A stretch of DNA of 13,920 nt from JAHRAH01 sp051009015 (GTDB taxonomy: Bacteria > Pseudomonadota > Gammaproteobacteria > Tethybacterales > Persebacteraceae), in assembly GCA_051009015.1 (NCBI GenBank), contig JBPCWZ010000167.1:1-13920 (forward strand), written 5' to 3'. Both the position numbers and the translations under genes were made by a program. Shown piece by piece: positions 8,901 to 13,920 of the stretch. The notes below the pieces were generated by a model. It did no database searches. It saw nothing but the letters and a program-made list of their open reading frames with translations, and was not told the origin of the DNA. The first letter of the stretch is position 1. Each line of letters opens with the position of its first letter.

Positions 8901-9133
8901 TGCAGATGCAGTTGTTCGGCGCGCACAAACAACCCGCGCCACGACAATCGCAACCTCGCCCGGGCAAACTGCGCCTGTGTATCGGGCAGATACTGACTGA
9001 CATGCCGCCCGATATGCTCGCCAACGGCGACATACCCCAGCGCCGCATTGACAAGCCAAAACAAAACCATCGCCGCCAGCACCATCGCCGCCGCCCAAAA
9101 AACAATCCCCGACACCTTGCGCACAACCGCCAT
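5978..9133 (-). CDS. AsmA/YhdP-like (DUF3971) envelope protein
   Basis: A 1051-residue product from the ATG at 9133. It starts with a short basic end and one long TM helix (about residues 8-30), followed by a very large beta-rich, presumably periplasmic region, and ends with an AsmA-type C-terminal segment (VRFDIDGDIVIGSG, NIRGRVLPGN and PPVVLAGVLLGKI, at about 925-1025). This matches the layout of YhdP/AsmA-family proteins, whose members bridge the envelope and are implicated in lipid transport to the outer membrane; the assignment here is from architecture, not from a search. Asp/Asn/Gly-rich runs occur at about 109-127 and again in the second half (DNDDDDNDN), plus a Gly6 run. The frame stays open upstream to 9433, but that part translates a repeat-rich intergenic region. 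ATG 9145 is a close alternative (GGCGGGGA abuts it). It lies 25 bases upstream of pstS on the same strand. Confidence 0.75.
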   Translation of the reverse strand: MAVVRKVSGIVFWAAAMVLAAMVLFWLVNAALGYVAVGEHIGRHVSQYLPDTQAQFARARLRLSWRGLFVRAEQLHLQGKNGGLYAPQADFFIGAETAHLALHSPRITIVNNDNDGEDGEDGNDGDGGGFAFPLPVVGDDWAVIGKDAVFAAEGFDFDYRLLQRAAGFTLISRGGALQLAFDGKSGGGKTSLLAEWQNGGGIARLVMIRADDALPMHSLRLTAMIDKHSLSIAADVGRFRADGFFAPSAALRAEVPQTALIAWAGGFGFSDAITMSAQFYAAEVDTLPVADMAVGGVLHPAPDGGWRLSAGGFLFGNESAALSGGGVIVVNDGGGGSWHLGSLDITGNIAVSAAKLHTYLPPSAAREWLEESLTEGGIGGGAFAVSGTPEDLANGKGWNATAAFSGGNIIIGEQWPDAKALAGALFLHNDNLTIIGEGVFADLAVTDITAVIGNFAADTPASLQLFMRATPAPLAEYKRAALAVDALRPALTIVQTANFFGDGALAVFLTVPLTSARDTFYRVSLAVRDGMFSPDDSALPTLTALSGYIAAGNAYLTAAVRGLLYGKPAAAFYDGKRATLHSTIDAARALALAGKEEWQKYLSGDAAFTLHSDGKQTTIFAGLHNITSSLPPPMDNTKGGRLRILLPENGGGVSLLITAPSATIRMLQTAEDAAIGINVPLPPFGIAAAGEGWDLDRWLQLSGGGGGGSGLSLSVGGGKLLGMRHDFLHLHSPPPADDVRMVFVRSPVAEGTASFSPRGVRGVFDKLHLTGFDNDDDDNDNPLADALFGLSVSLRVGQLAFGGITLGGMRLEGAPENDGWRLRQMHITNGDNILRFSGFGGAGGATVSAGLHAPDVVGLLNQFLLTGLVESGAMTVRGELSWDDSAPSLAGLRGDLYIDADEVRYLGLQEGVSGLLALFSPASLFSLGFTELGKPGVRFDIDGDIVIGSGFAASESLTMKNEDIHITLGGRTDMIHRRHNIRGRVLPGNRLVKSGSTVALAAAINPPVVLAGVLLGKILEQPLSEIGAYDYEITGLWSAPEYREIGFAEKQ

Positions 9134-9407
9134 TATAAAACCCATTCCCCGCCCCGCCGCCAATATCGCCCCCGCCGTCATCCCCGCAAAAGGCGGAAAT
9201 AATGCCGCCTTGCTGTTATTGATTATCGCGCGGGCGATAATCCGGAGCATTGGCGCAAAGTGCCAATGCCGCGCCCGCCAAAGCGGGCGCATCTTTCGCC
9301 CATAGCGCGCCTTGCGAATCGGCATAATAAATAACCCCCGCCAAACCCGCCCTTGTGATATAGTTAGCAAATGCCAACCTTCCCCGCTTGGGCGCGAAAA
9401 CATAACA
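9134..9407. promoter_or_regulatory. Divergent intergenic region between the AsmA-like gene and the pentapeptide-repeat operon
   Basis: About 275 bases without a supported gene. Its first part is dominated by four stem-loops (separate entry). The part nearer the rightward operon is AT-richer and contains TATAGT at 9359-9364 (plus strand) and, on the minus strand, TATTAT at 9329-9324, but neither has a recognisable -35 at proper spacing. It must hold the start signals for both flanking genes; the exact promoters could not be placed. Confidence 0.4.
9190..9290. repeat. Array of four consecutive perfect stem-loops
   Basis: Four adjacent inverted repeats, none sharing sequence with its neighbour. 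The first is AAGGCGG/CCGCCTT (9190-9196 with 9205-9211). The second is GATTATCGC/GCGATAATC (9221-9229 with 9234-9242, loop GCGG). The third is GCATTGGC/GCCAATGC (9247-9254 with 9262-9269). The fourth is GCGCCCGC/GCGGGCGC (9271-9278 with 9283-9290, loop CAAA). Just before them, GTCATCCCCGCAAAAGGCGG (9177-9196) resembles a diverged copy of the CGTCATTCCCG repeat seen near 12.26 and 12.89 kb. They are not followed by T-runs, so simple terminators are unlikely. A mosaic of extragenic palindromic repeats or a structured regulatory region fits better. Confidence 0.7.
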
Positions 9408-10895
9408 ATGTCAAAAGATAGCGCAAACAACACCCCCGCCCAAGATAAGTGCGCTCGGCATGATTCTTCCGCTTGCTGGAAGTGGGGCGGTTTTGCGGCA
9501 ATCGCGGCGGGGCTGTTTGTGATTATTGCGCTTGTGGCGGCTTATGTGTGGCGCGATGGATTTGCGATGGCAATCGGATACAGGGCGGCTATGAATGAAA
9601 TGACGCCGGGGGCGCAGTTTTTCCGTGATTTTGTTGCTTTGTGCGCTGTCATTGTCGGCATGGCAATGGCGGCGTGGCGCAGTTATTCCTTGTATAAACA
9701 AGCAGGGGCGGCAAATGAACAGGCAAAGGTGGCAAATGAACAAGCCAAAACTGCCGCGAAACGCCTTCTTAACGAGCAGTTTTCCGATGCCGTGAAATTA
9801 ATGGCAAAAGAAACATCGGGCAAAAAACCAAAACCCGCCATCGCCGCCCGCATCGGTGGAATCTATATTATGGCGGATTTGGCGATAAAAAAACCGAAAG
9901 AATTCGCCGAGCGGGTGGTTAAGAATCTAATAGCGTATATCAAAGACAACGCCCAATTGACAGCACAACTGACACTAAAAATAGGTGAAAAAACCACCAA
10001 ACTGAGCATGCTCGGAGGCGATGTCAAAGCCGCTTTTTCGGTGCTTAACGACATTCTCGGCAATGAGGAAATAAAAAAGCGTGTCCACGACAAATTTCTG
10101 GACTTTTCGTATCAAAACTTCTCCGGGCTTTACTTTGAGGGAATTGACATGCAACATTATAAAGAATGGGAGGGGGCAAATTTGAGTAGATGCTACCTGG
10201 TAGGTGTGCACTTCTCTGACGAGAGCAATATGACAAGAACGAACTTCTCCGGTGCGTTTATGATGCGGGTAATATTGAAAGGCGCAAATTTGTTCAGCGC
10301 GGATTTGCGGGGAGCAAATTTGCAAGGCGCGAGTATGCAGGGATGTTATATGCGTTTCGCGCGACTTCAGCCAGTGCGCGACGGGGAATATACCGAGATG
10401 GTATATGCACAATTGGCAGGTGCTAATTTGGAAAACGCCAATATGAGTGGGGCAAATGTCTTTGGGGCAGATTTACGAGGGACAGTCCTTGGTCATGCAA
10501 ATTTGACCGAAGCCCAAGAATTATCGCACACAAGGATTGGTGAAACTTACATGGTGAAAGCCGAGATTGACGGACATGACAAATCCAGATTATCCGAATT
10601 GGCAAAATCCGAATCCAGAAAACTTTGGCTCGACGATAACCGCTCGGATGACACAAATTGGCAGTTGGATAAATACGAGGATGGCTACGCACTTGCCGGT
10701 GTTTTGATGAATTTTGCCGGTGCGCCTCTTATTGGAAATGCCAAATTTGAAATCAAGCAGGGATATTTGCCCGGGGAGATAATAAATATCCAACGGCAAG
10801 CCGCAAAATTGGAGAAAACGCCGAAAAATACACCCGAAGAGATAAAGGTGTGGCTGGAAAAAATTAAGGCAGAATATTCCAAACAGGCAGTATAA
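9408..10895 (+). CDS. Two-TM, coiled-coil, pentapeptide-repeat protein
   Basis: The 495-residue product, from ATG 9408, starts with a short hydrophilic end, TM1 (about 27-48), a short loop, then TM2 (about 72-93). A coiled coil (about 97-125) follows, with an exact heptad duplication ANEQAKV/ANEQAKT. Residues 120-185 (LLNEQFSDAVKLMA ... ARIGGIYIMADLA ... LIAYIKDN) match the linker that often precedes pentapeptide repeats in membrane-anchored members of that family. Residues about 232-370 hold the A(N/D)Lxx repeats (GANLFSADLRGANLQGAS; GANLENANMSGANVFGADL), expected to fold as a right-handed quadrilateral beta helix. The C-terminus is helical and charged. Topology suggests the repeats are cytoplasmic. 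The biochemical role is unknown. From about 9880 on, the coding is visibly AT-richer than its neighbours, hinting at horizontal origin. A longer frame from 9312 lacks support. Its TAA overlaps the next ATG (TAATG). Confidence 0.85.
   Translation: MSKDSANNTPAQDKCARHDSSACWKWGGFAAIAAGLFVIIALVAAYVWRDGFAMAIGYRAAMNEMTPGAQFFRDFVALCAVIVGMAMAAWRSYSLYKQAGAANEQAKVANEQAKTAAKRLLNEQFSDAVKLMAKETSGKKPKPAIAARIGGIYIMADLAIKKPKEFAERVVKNLIAYIKDNAQLTAQLTLKIGEKTTKLSMLGGDVKAAFSVLNDILGNEEIKKRVHDKFLDFSYQNFSGLYFEGIDMQHYKEWEGANLSRCYLVGVHFSDESNMTRTNFSGAFMMRVILKGANLFSADLRGANLQGASMQGCYMRFARLQPVRDGEYTEMVYAQLAGANLENANMSGANVFGADLRGTVLGHANLTEAQELSHTRIGETYMVKAEIDGHDKSRLSELAKSESRKLWLDDNRSDDTNWQLDKYEDGYALAGVLMNFAGAPLIGNAKFEIKQGYLPGEIINIQRQAAKLEKTPKNTPEEIKVWLEKIKAEYSKQAV
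9711..9752 (+). repeat. 21-bp tandem duplication encoding coiled-coil heptads
   Basis: GCAAATGAACAGGCAAAGGTG (9711-9731) is followed by a copy differing at a few positions (9732-9752), giving ANEQAKV then ANEQAKT just after TM2 of the pentapeptide-repeat protein. In-frame duplication can change coil length without breaking the frame. Confidence 0.8.
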
Positions 10896-12244
10896 TGGCG
10901 GTTATGCTTTTGCGGCGGGTTATCCTTGTTATCGCCATCGCCCTGTGCGGCGGCATTTTCGCCGATGGCGGCTTGTCACCGTTGCATCAAGCGGCGGAAA
11001 ATGGCGATGTCGCCGAAGTCAAACGCTTGATTGACGGCGGGGCGGATGTCAATACAAAATCAAAAAAGGGCTGGACGCCTTTGCATAGGGCGGCAATTGG
11101 CGGTCAAACCGAAATCGCGCTTGCCCTTATCAAAGCGGGAGCGGATATTGGGACGAAAGATAACGATGGCTTTACACCTTTGCATTATGCGGCATGGAAA
11201 AATCAAGCCGAAACCGCATTTGCCCTTGTCAAAGCGGGGGCGAATATCGGGGCAAAAGATAATGATGGCTTGACTCCTTTGCATTTGGCGGCAGTGACGG
11301 GTAAAACCGAAACCGCACTTGCCCTTATCAAAGCGGGGGCGGATATTGAGGCAAAAGCCAAGGGCTTTACGCCTTTGCATTTAGCGGTATGGAAAGGTCA
11401 AATCGAAACCGCGATTGCCCTTATCAAGGCAGGAGCGGATATTGACGCAAAAGATAACAATGGCGGCGCAACGCCTTTGCATATTGCGTCAGAGGCAGGT
11501 CAAGCCGAAATTGCACTTGCCCTTATTCATTCGGGGGCATATCTTCGCGCCACAGCTAACAATGGCGAAACGCCGCTTGATAGTGCCCGACGATTTAAGC
11601 AATGGGGTGTCGTTAAGATTTTGGAAAACCCGCCGCCGCCGAAACCATCCGGCGAGCAAGCGCCGAATGTTGCAACTGCGCCCGCCCCCGAAGACAGCAC
11701 TATCGCCGAGCATGTTTTTGAGAATGCTTGGCGGTCGGTTGTTTATATTGAAAACAACAAAGGGCAAGGAAGCGGCGTGATTATCAAGCGGAATATTGTG
11801 GCGACGAATTGCCATGTCATTGACGGCGGCGGCATTGTTGTTTATAAGGCGCATAACCGCCGCACCGACAAAAGCAAAAAATATCGCGCCACTATCCGCC
11901 GCCGCGACGAAAAGAATGATTTTTGTTTATTGGATGTTAAAGGGCTTTTCGGCGTTGCGGCGGATGTCCGCCGTTATGATTCTTTGCGCGTTGGCGAAAA
12001 TGTCTATGGCATCGGCGCGCCCAAAGGGTTGGATTTGTCGCTTTCCACCGGCGTGATATCCCAAACGCGGGCGGCGGATGGCGTTCGCTACATACAAACC
12101 GATGTCGCCATATCGCCCGGCTCGTCCGGCGGCGGTTTGTTTGACCGCAAGGGCAATCTTGTCGGCATTCTGACTTCCAAACTCGTAGATGACGATGTAG
12201 AAGGCATAGGCTTCGCCATCCCCGCCGACTTGGCACTGGAATAA
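10895..12244 (+). CDS. Exported ankyrin-repeat protein fused to a trypsin-like (HtrA-type) serine protease
   Basis: The 449-residue product has a signal peptide (MAVMLLRR, then a hydrophobic core 9-22, likely cleavage near IFA-DGG). Ankyrin repeats cover about 27-245, with at least five canonical copies (TPLHxAA ... ALIKAGADI). A Pro-rich linker (245-265) leads to a trypsin-like domain (about 270-449). The catalytic residues are all visible: His307 in ATNCHVI, Asp342 in NDFCLLD, Ser411 in SPGSSGGGLF; GSGVII and GIGFAIP are also typical of the S1C/DegP class. No PDZ domain follows. By family knowledge this should be an active periplasmic or envelope endopeptidase, with the ankyrin part binding a protein partner or substrate; the substrate is unknown. 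Its ATG shares one base with the stop of the pentapeptide-repeat gene, implying coupled translation and linked function. The ankyrin-first, protease-last order is uncommon. Confidence 0.9.
   Translation: MAVMLLRRVILVIAIALCGGIFADGGLSPLHQAAENGDVAEVKRLIDGGADVNTKSKKGWTPLHRAAIGGQTEIALALIKAGADIGTKDNDGFTPLHYAAWKNQAETAFALVKAGANIGAKDNDGLTPLHLAAVTGKTETALALIKAGADIEAKAKGFTPLHLAVWKGQIETAIALIKAGADIDAKDNNGGATPLHIASEAGQAEIALALIHSGAYLRATANNGETPLDSARRFKQWGVVKILENPPPPKPSGEQAPNVATAPAPEDSTIAEHVFENAWRSVVYIENNKGQGSGVIIKRNIVATNCHVIDGGGIVVYKAHNRRTDKSKKYRATIRRRDEKNDFCLLDVKGLFGVAADVRRYDSLRVGENVYGIGAPKGLDLSLSTGVISQTRAADGVRYIQTDVAISPGSSGGGLFDRKGNLVGILTSKLVDDDVEGIGFAIPADLALE
11069..11566 (+). repeat. Tandem ankyrin-coding repeats, about 99 bp each
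   Basis: The block GCCCTTATCAAAGCGGG, or a near match, recurs at 11123, 11222, 11321, 11417 and 11519, giving spacings of 99, 99, 96 and 102 bases. Each unit encodes one ankyrin repeat. The high similarity at DNA level points to recent duplication or ongoing homogenisation, and copy number could vary between strains. Confidence 0.85.
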
Positions 12245-12256
12245 CCCGCCGCCCTT

Positions 12257-12267
12257 CGTCATTCCCG
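12257..12267 (+). repeat. CGTCATTCCCG repeat, left copy
   Basis: Eleven bases identical, in inverted orientation, to 12887-12897. The motif resembles the short dispersed CGTCATTCCCGC-type repeats common in many proteobacterial intergenic regions. It lies 12 bases after the ankyrin-protease stop codon. Confidence 0.55.
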
Positions 12268-12289
12268 AGGTTGAAGTCCGAAGTGCAAC

Positions 12290-12298
12290 GGGGGGGGG
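12290..12298 (+). repeat. G9 homopolymer tract
   Basis: Nine consecutive G in the gap downstream of the ankyrin-protease gene. Such tracts can slip in replication. It is outside any supported coding frame and upstream of the putative promoter of the small signal-peptide ORF. Confidence 0.7.
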
Positions 12299-12317
12299 TA
12301 TTATCAAAAAGCCAAAT

Positions 12318-12348
12318 TTGGCAATTCGGGCGGTTGTGTTATCATAAT
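12318..12348 (+). promoter_or_regulatory. Possible promoter before the small signal-peptide ORF
   Basis: TTGGCA (12318-12323) and CATAAT (12343-12348) resemble -35 and -10 boxes, with a long 19-base spacer. A Shine-Dalgarno and an ATG follow 13 and 28 bases downstream. Weak by sequence alone. Confidence 0.25.
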
Positions 12349-12375
12349 GGCATATTTGCAAAGGGGAATATGCAA

Positions 12376-12510
12376 ATGACAATGATTCGCAACCTTTTCG
12401 TCGCCATCATCTTGGCGGGGCTTGCTGTGCGGATTATGGCTCCGATATGGCGTATCGGGCGCTTCTTTTCAGGGCGATGCTGTTGTATTCCGTTTCGTCC
12501 TCAAAGGTGA
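12376..12510 (+). CDS. Small ORF with signal-peptide-like N-terminus, possibly the 5' remnant of a truncated gene
   Basis: The 44-residue product from ATG 12376 starts MTMIRNLFVAIILAGLAV, a plausible signal peptide or membrane anchor, then loses protein-like character (RFFSGRCCCIPFRPQR). AAGGGGA (12361-12367) sits 8 bases before the ATG, one of the best Shine-Dalgarno matches in the window. In-frame ATGs at 12370 and 12382 are alternatives. The part after about codon 18 overlaps the 3' end of the antisense nuclease remnant. The most economical reading is the start of an exported protein cut off by insertion or rearrangement; a genuine small membrane protein or chance are also possible. Confidence 0.3.
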   Translation: MTMIRNLFVAIILAGLAVRIMAPIWRIGRFFSGRCCCIPFRPQR

Positions 12511-12884
12511 ATTGCCAAAGATGGTATTCCCCGCCGCCTCGTGTTTTGCGTTTCTCAAAAAACATCACGGCGACATCCTTGCCCGTAAATATCTTCCATT
12601 GCCGATAGGGATAATACAACTGCCGGATGATGATGTTGCGCGTTGCGGCGTTTTTTTTCTCAACAAGGACAATTTTGGAATGCCCGGGTTAAGACATGTC
12701 CACGCCCGTCAAGTCGGTTTTTGGCGAATCTTGTCGCGCGGGTGCCGGTTTTCTGGATGCAGTTTGTGCAAGCGCGCATCGTATGGCGGGAAAAATCCCC
12801 CATTGTAAAAGTGCGCTTGCCCCGCTCGGCGCAAAACTCGCGCACGCAAAACAACACATCACTCTTCCAGCGGTCGGTCGCCAT
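12434..12884 (-). pseudogene. Decayed restriction-endonuclease-like gene (winged-helix part plus PD-(D/E)XK-like part)
   Basis: Protein-like segments continue across three frames on the minus strand. From an ATG at 12884, MATDRWKSDVLFCVREF continues to KRTFTMGDF. A shift of frame then gives LHPENRHPRDKIRQ, which resembles the winged-helix domain of DpnI/Dam-replacing type enzymes (family consensus recalled, not searched). Stops and another frame change follow. The last frame reads IVLVEKKNAATRN, IIIRQLYYPYR, then GKDVAVMFFEKR, YHLWQFTFEDE and EYNSIALKRSARYAI to a TAA at 12434. The VExK and RQLYYPYR block looks like a nuclease core with Glu-x-Lys. The stretch between the two halves seems too short, suggesting an internal deletion as well as at least two frameshifts; an A8 run (12651-12658 as T8 on plus) lies just after VE. 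The gene looks inactive. It lies downstream of the LysE-family gene on the same strand. Confidence 0.55.
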
Positions 12885-12886
12885 TG

Positions 12887-12897
12887 CGGGAATGACG
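12887..12897 (-). repeat. CGTCATTCCCG repeat, right copy (inverted)
   Basis: On the minus strand this reads CGTCATTCCCG, the inverse of 12257-12267. The two copies bound a 641-base segment containing the small ORF and the nuclease remnant. This copy starts 3 bases past the LysE-family stop codon. Confidence 0.55.
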
Positions 12898-12900
12898 GCA

Positions 12901-13536
12901 TTAGACAAAAAATATCGGCGGGATTGCCGCTGTTAGCAATAGCGCCATCAGGCAGTTGAAAACTTTGTGGGCTTTGGGGGAAGTCAAATAGCGGCTTATT
13001 GCCGCGCCTATCAAAGTCCAGATGGTTGTGGAGCCGAGGGCAAACAATGACGACATTATCATCAGCGCCAAAACATCGCCGGTCAGATGCTCGCCCGGGC
13101 GGGCATATGCCGCCGTTGTGCTTATGGTAACCGCTATCGCTTTGGGGTTAATCCATTGAAACAAAAGCGCTTCGGCAAACAAAGCGATGCCGCTTCTTTT
13201 GTCCCTTTTGTTTTCTTTGCGCGTTTTGTTTTCGCCGTTTTTGTTTGGCGGGGCGGTGTGCGCTATCTTCCACGCCAGATATAACAAAAAAAGCGCGCCG
13301 CCGGTTTTTACCACAAGATGCAATTCCGGAATGCGGTCAAACAAACCGCCCAAGCCAAAACCTGCAAAACCCATCAACAAAGGAAAACCCGACATCACTC
13401 CCAGCGACCACGGAAAGGCGCGCCAAAAACCGCCGTTTGCCGCCAAAGCGCAACAGATGGCATTGTTCGGTCCCGGCGTAAAAGATGCCACAAACAAAAC
13501 CGCAGCAGCGGCATATAACAATTCCGCATCGGTCAT
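12901..13536 (-). CDS. LysE/RhtB-family amino-acid exporter
   Basis: Inner-membrane exporter family whose members expel amino acids such as lysine, homoserine, threonine or leucine; the substrate here cannot be told. The 211-residue length is typical. The N-terminal hydrophobic segment carries the signature FTPGPNN (about residues 19-25), and the second conserved motif QWINPKA lies in the middle. About six hydrophobic segments are visible. The loop after TM3 carries an unusually polar basic insert (NKNGENKTRKENKRDKR). The ATG at 13536 is preceded by AGGGAG (13549-13554) at a long 12-base spacing; a TTG at 13566 is a less likely start. The gene starts 26 bases after the gamma-glutamyltransferase stop, same strand, so the two are probably co-transcribed. 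CGGC-AATCCC-GCCG followed by ATATTTTTT near the end is only a weak terminator candidate. Confidence 0.88.
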   Translation of the reverse strand: MTDAELLYAAAAVLFVASFTPGPNNAICCALAANGGFWRAFPWSLGVMSGFPLLMGFAGFGLGGLFDRIPELHLVVKTGGALFLLYLAWKIAHTAPPNKNGENKTRKENKRDKRSGIALFAEALLFQWINPKAIAVTISTTAAYARPGEHLTGDVLALMIMSSLFALGSTTIWTLIGAAISRYLTSPKAHKVFNCLMALLLTAAIPPIFFV

Positions 13537-13562
13537 TGTTTTTTTTATCTCCCTTGTTTTGT

Positions 13563-13920
13563 TCAATAACCGGCGGCGATGCCATCTTTGCGGCTGTCGG
13601 AAGCGGCGATGACAACGCCGTTTGCCATGCGCAAAACCGCCTGCCCCGCTCCTATCGGTTGCGCCGCTTGCGCGACAATGTGCCCGTGTTTTCGCAACTG
13701 GGCGCAGGTTTTGGCATCCACGCCTTTTTCGGCGTATAACTTGTCGGGATAACTAAACAACCTCGGCGAATCAAGCGCGCTTTGCAAATCCAGCCCTTCG
13801 TCCAGCCACTTATGCAAAAACCATGCCTGTCCCGCCGCCTGATAATGACCGCCCATAACGCCAAAAGCCAACACTCCTTTTTTGCTTTCGGCTATTGCCG
13901 GAATGATGGTATGCATCGGG
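13563..13920 (-). CDS. ggt: Gamma-glutamyltransferase, C-terminal fragment (enters from the right edge)
   Basis: The last 118 codons of a gene whose start lies beyond the window. The sequence matches the end of the gamma-glutamyltransferase small subunit: PMHTIIPA, then FGVMGGHYQ, ALDSPRLF, a Glu-Lys-Gly-Val block, and finally SDSRKDGIAAGY, close to the family's SDPRxDGxAxGY ending. These enzymes transfer or hydrolyse the gamma-glutamyl group of glutathione and related compounds and are usually periplasmic after self-cleavage. The self-cleavage Thr and the large subunit are outside the window, so activity cannot be judged. The terminal SDSR replaces the usual SDPR. It is followed after 26 bases by the LysE-family exporter. 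Confidence 0.93.
   Translation of the reverse strand, partial: PMHTIIPAIAESKKGVLAFGVMGGHYQAAGQAWFLHKWLDEGLDLQSALDSPRLFSYPDKLYAEKGVDAKTCAQLRKHGHIVAQAAQPIGAGQAVLRMANGVVIAASDSRKDGIAAGY

Noticed and set aside
9134..9433. Upstream extension of the AsmA-like frame to 9433
   Set aside because: The added residues translate the hairpin array and repeat-like DNA, include phrases such as FPPFAGMT typical of translated intergenic repeats, and would put a basic tail of about 100 residues before the TM helix.
11069..11566. Regular ~99-base repeats considered as a CRISPR-like array
   Set aside because: The units are contiguous, in-frame and encode canonical ankyrin repeats; there are no unique spacers between short palindromic repeats.
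12257..12299. Terminator after the ankyrin-protease gene (CCCG paired with CGGG)
   Set aside because: Only about four pairs with a loop of over 20 bases and no T-run; too weak to report.
12422..12808. 128-codon plus-strand frame over the nuclease remnant
   Set aside because: The minus strand carries the recognisable protein-like segments; the plus-strand product has none and no ribosome binding site.

Overview
The window is a GC-rich, gene-dense bacterial segment. The PstA and PstC proteins have the long N-terminal extensions (DUF3333-like and DUF3708-like) common in Alphaproteobacteria, and there is a large YhdP/AsmA-like envelope protein. This suggests an alphaproteobacterium or close relative; the genus cannot be read from the sequence. 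No rRNA, tRNA, CRISPR array or intact transposase was seen.

Left block, all on the minus strand (transcribed from about 9.1 kb down to 1): a large AsmA/YhdP-like protein, then pstS, pstC and pstA (high-affinity phosphate uptake). These are followed immediately by a single-chain restriction-modification type protein with a PD-(D/E)XK HsdR-N-like domain, an N6-adenine methyltransferase and one HsdS-like half domain. The 5' end of an alpha/beta hydrolase gene is cut by the window edge. The ATPase gene pstB and the regulator phoU, usual partners after pstA, are absent; the restriction-modification gene occupies that place.

Middle: a divergent intergenic region (about 9134-9407) carries four consecutive perfect stem-loops of different sequence. 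Rightward from it runs a tightly coupled two-gene operon (TAATG overlap). The first gene encodes a two-TM, coiled-coil, pentapeptide-repeat protein. The second encodes an exported ankyrin-repeat protein fused to a trypsin-like serine protease with an intact His/Asp/Ser triad. This pair is the best candidate here for an undescribed system; no function for it can be proven from sequence.

Right block: 12245-12900 holds no intact gene. It contains a G9 tract, a short signal-peptide-like ORF with a good Shine-Dalgarno, and, on the minus strand, the frameshifted remains of a restriction-endonuclease-like gene. The segment is bounded by an 11-bp inverted repeat (CGTCATTCCCG). Beyond it, on the minus strand, lie a LysE/RhtB-family exporter and the 3' end of a gamma-glutamyltransferase gene entering from the right edge.

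Start codons were chosen by conserved N-termini, spacing and ribosome binding sites; alternatives are given in the entries.
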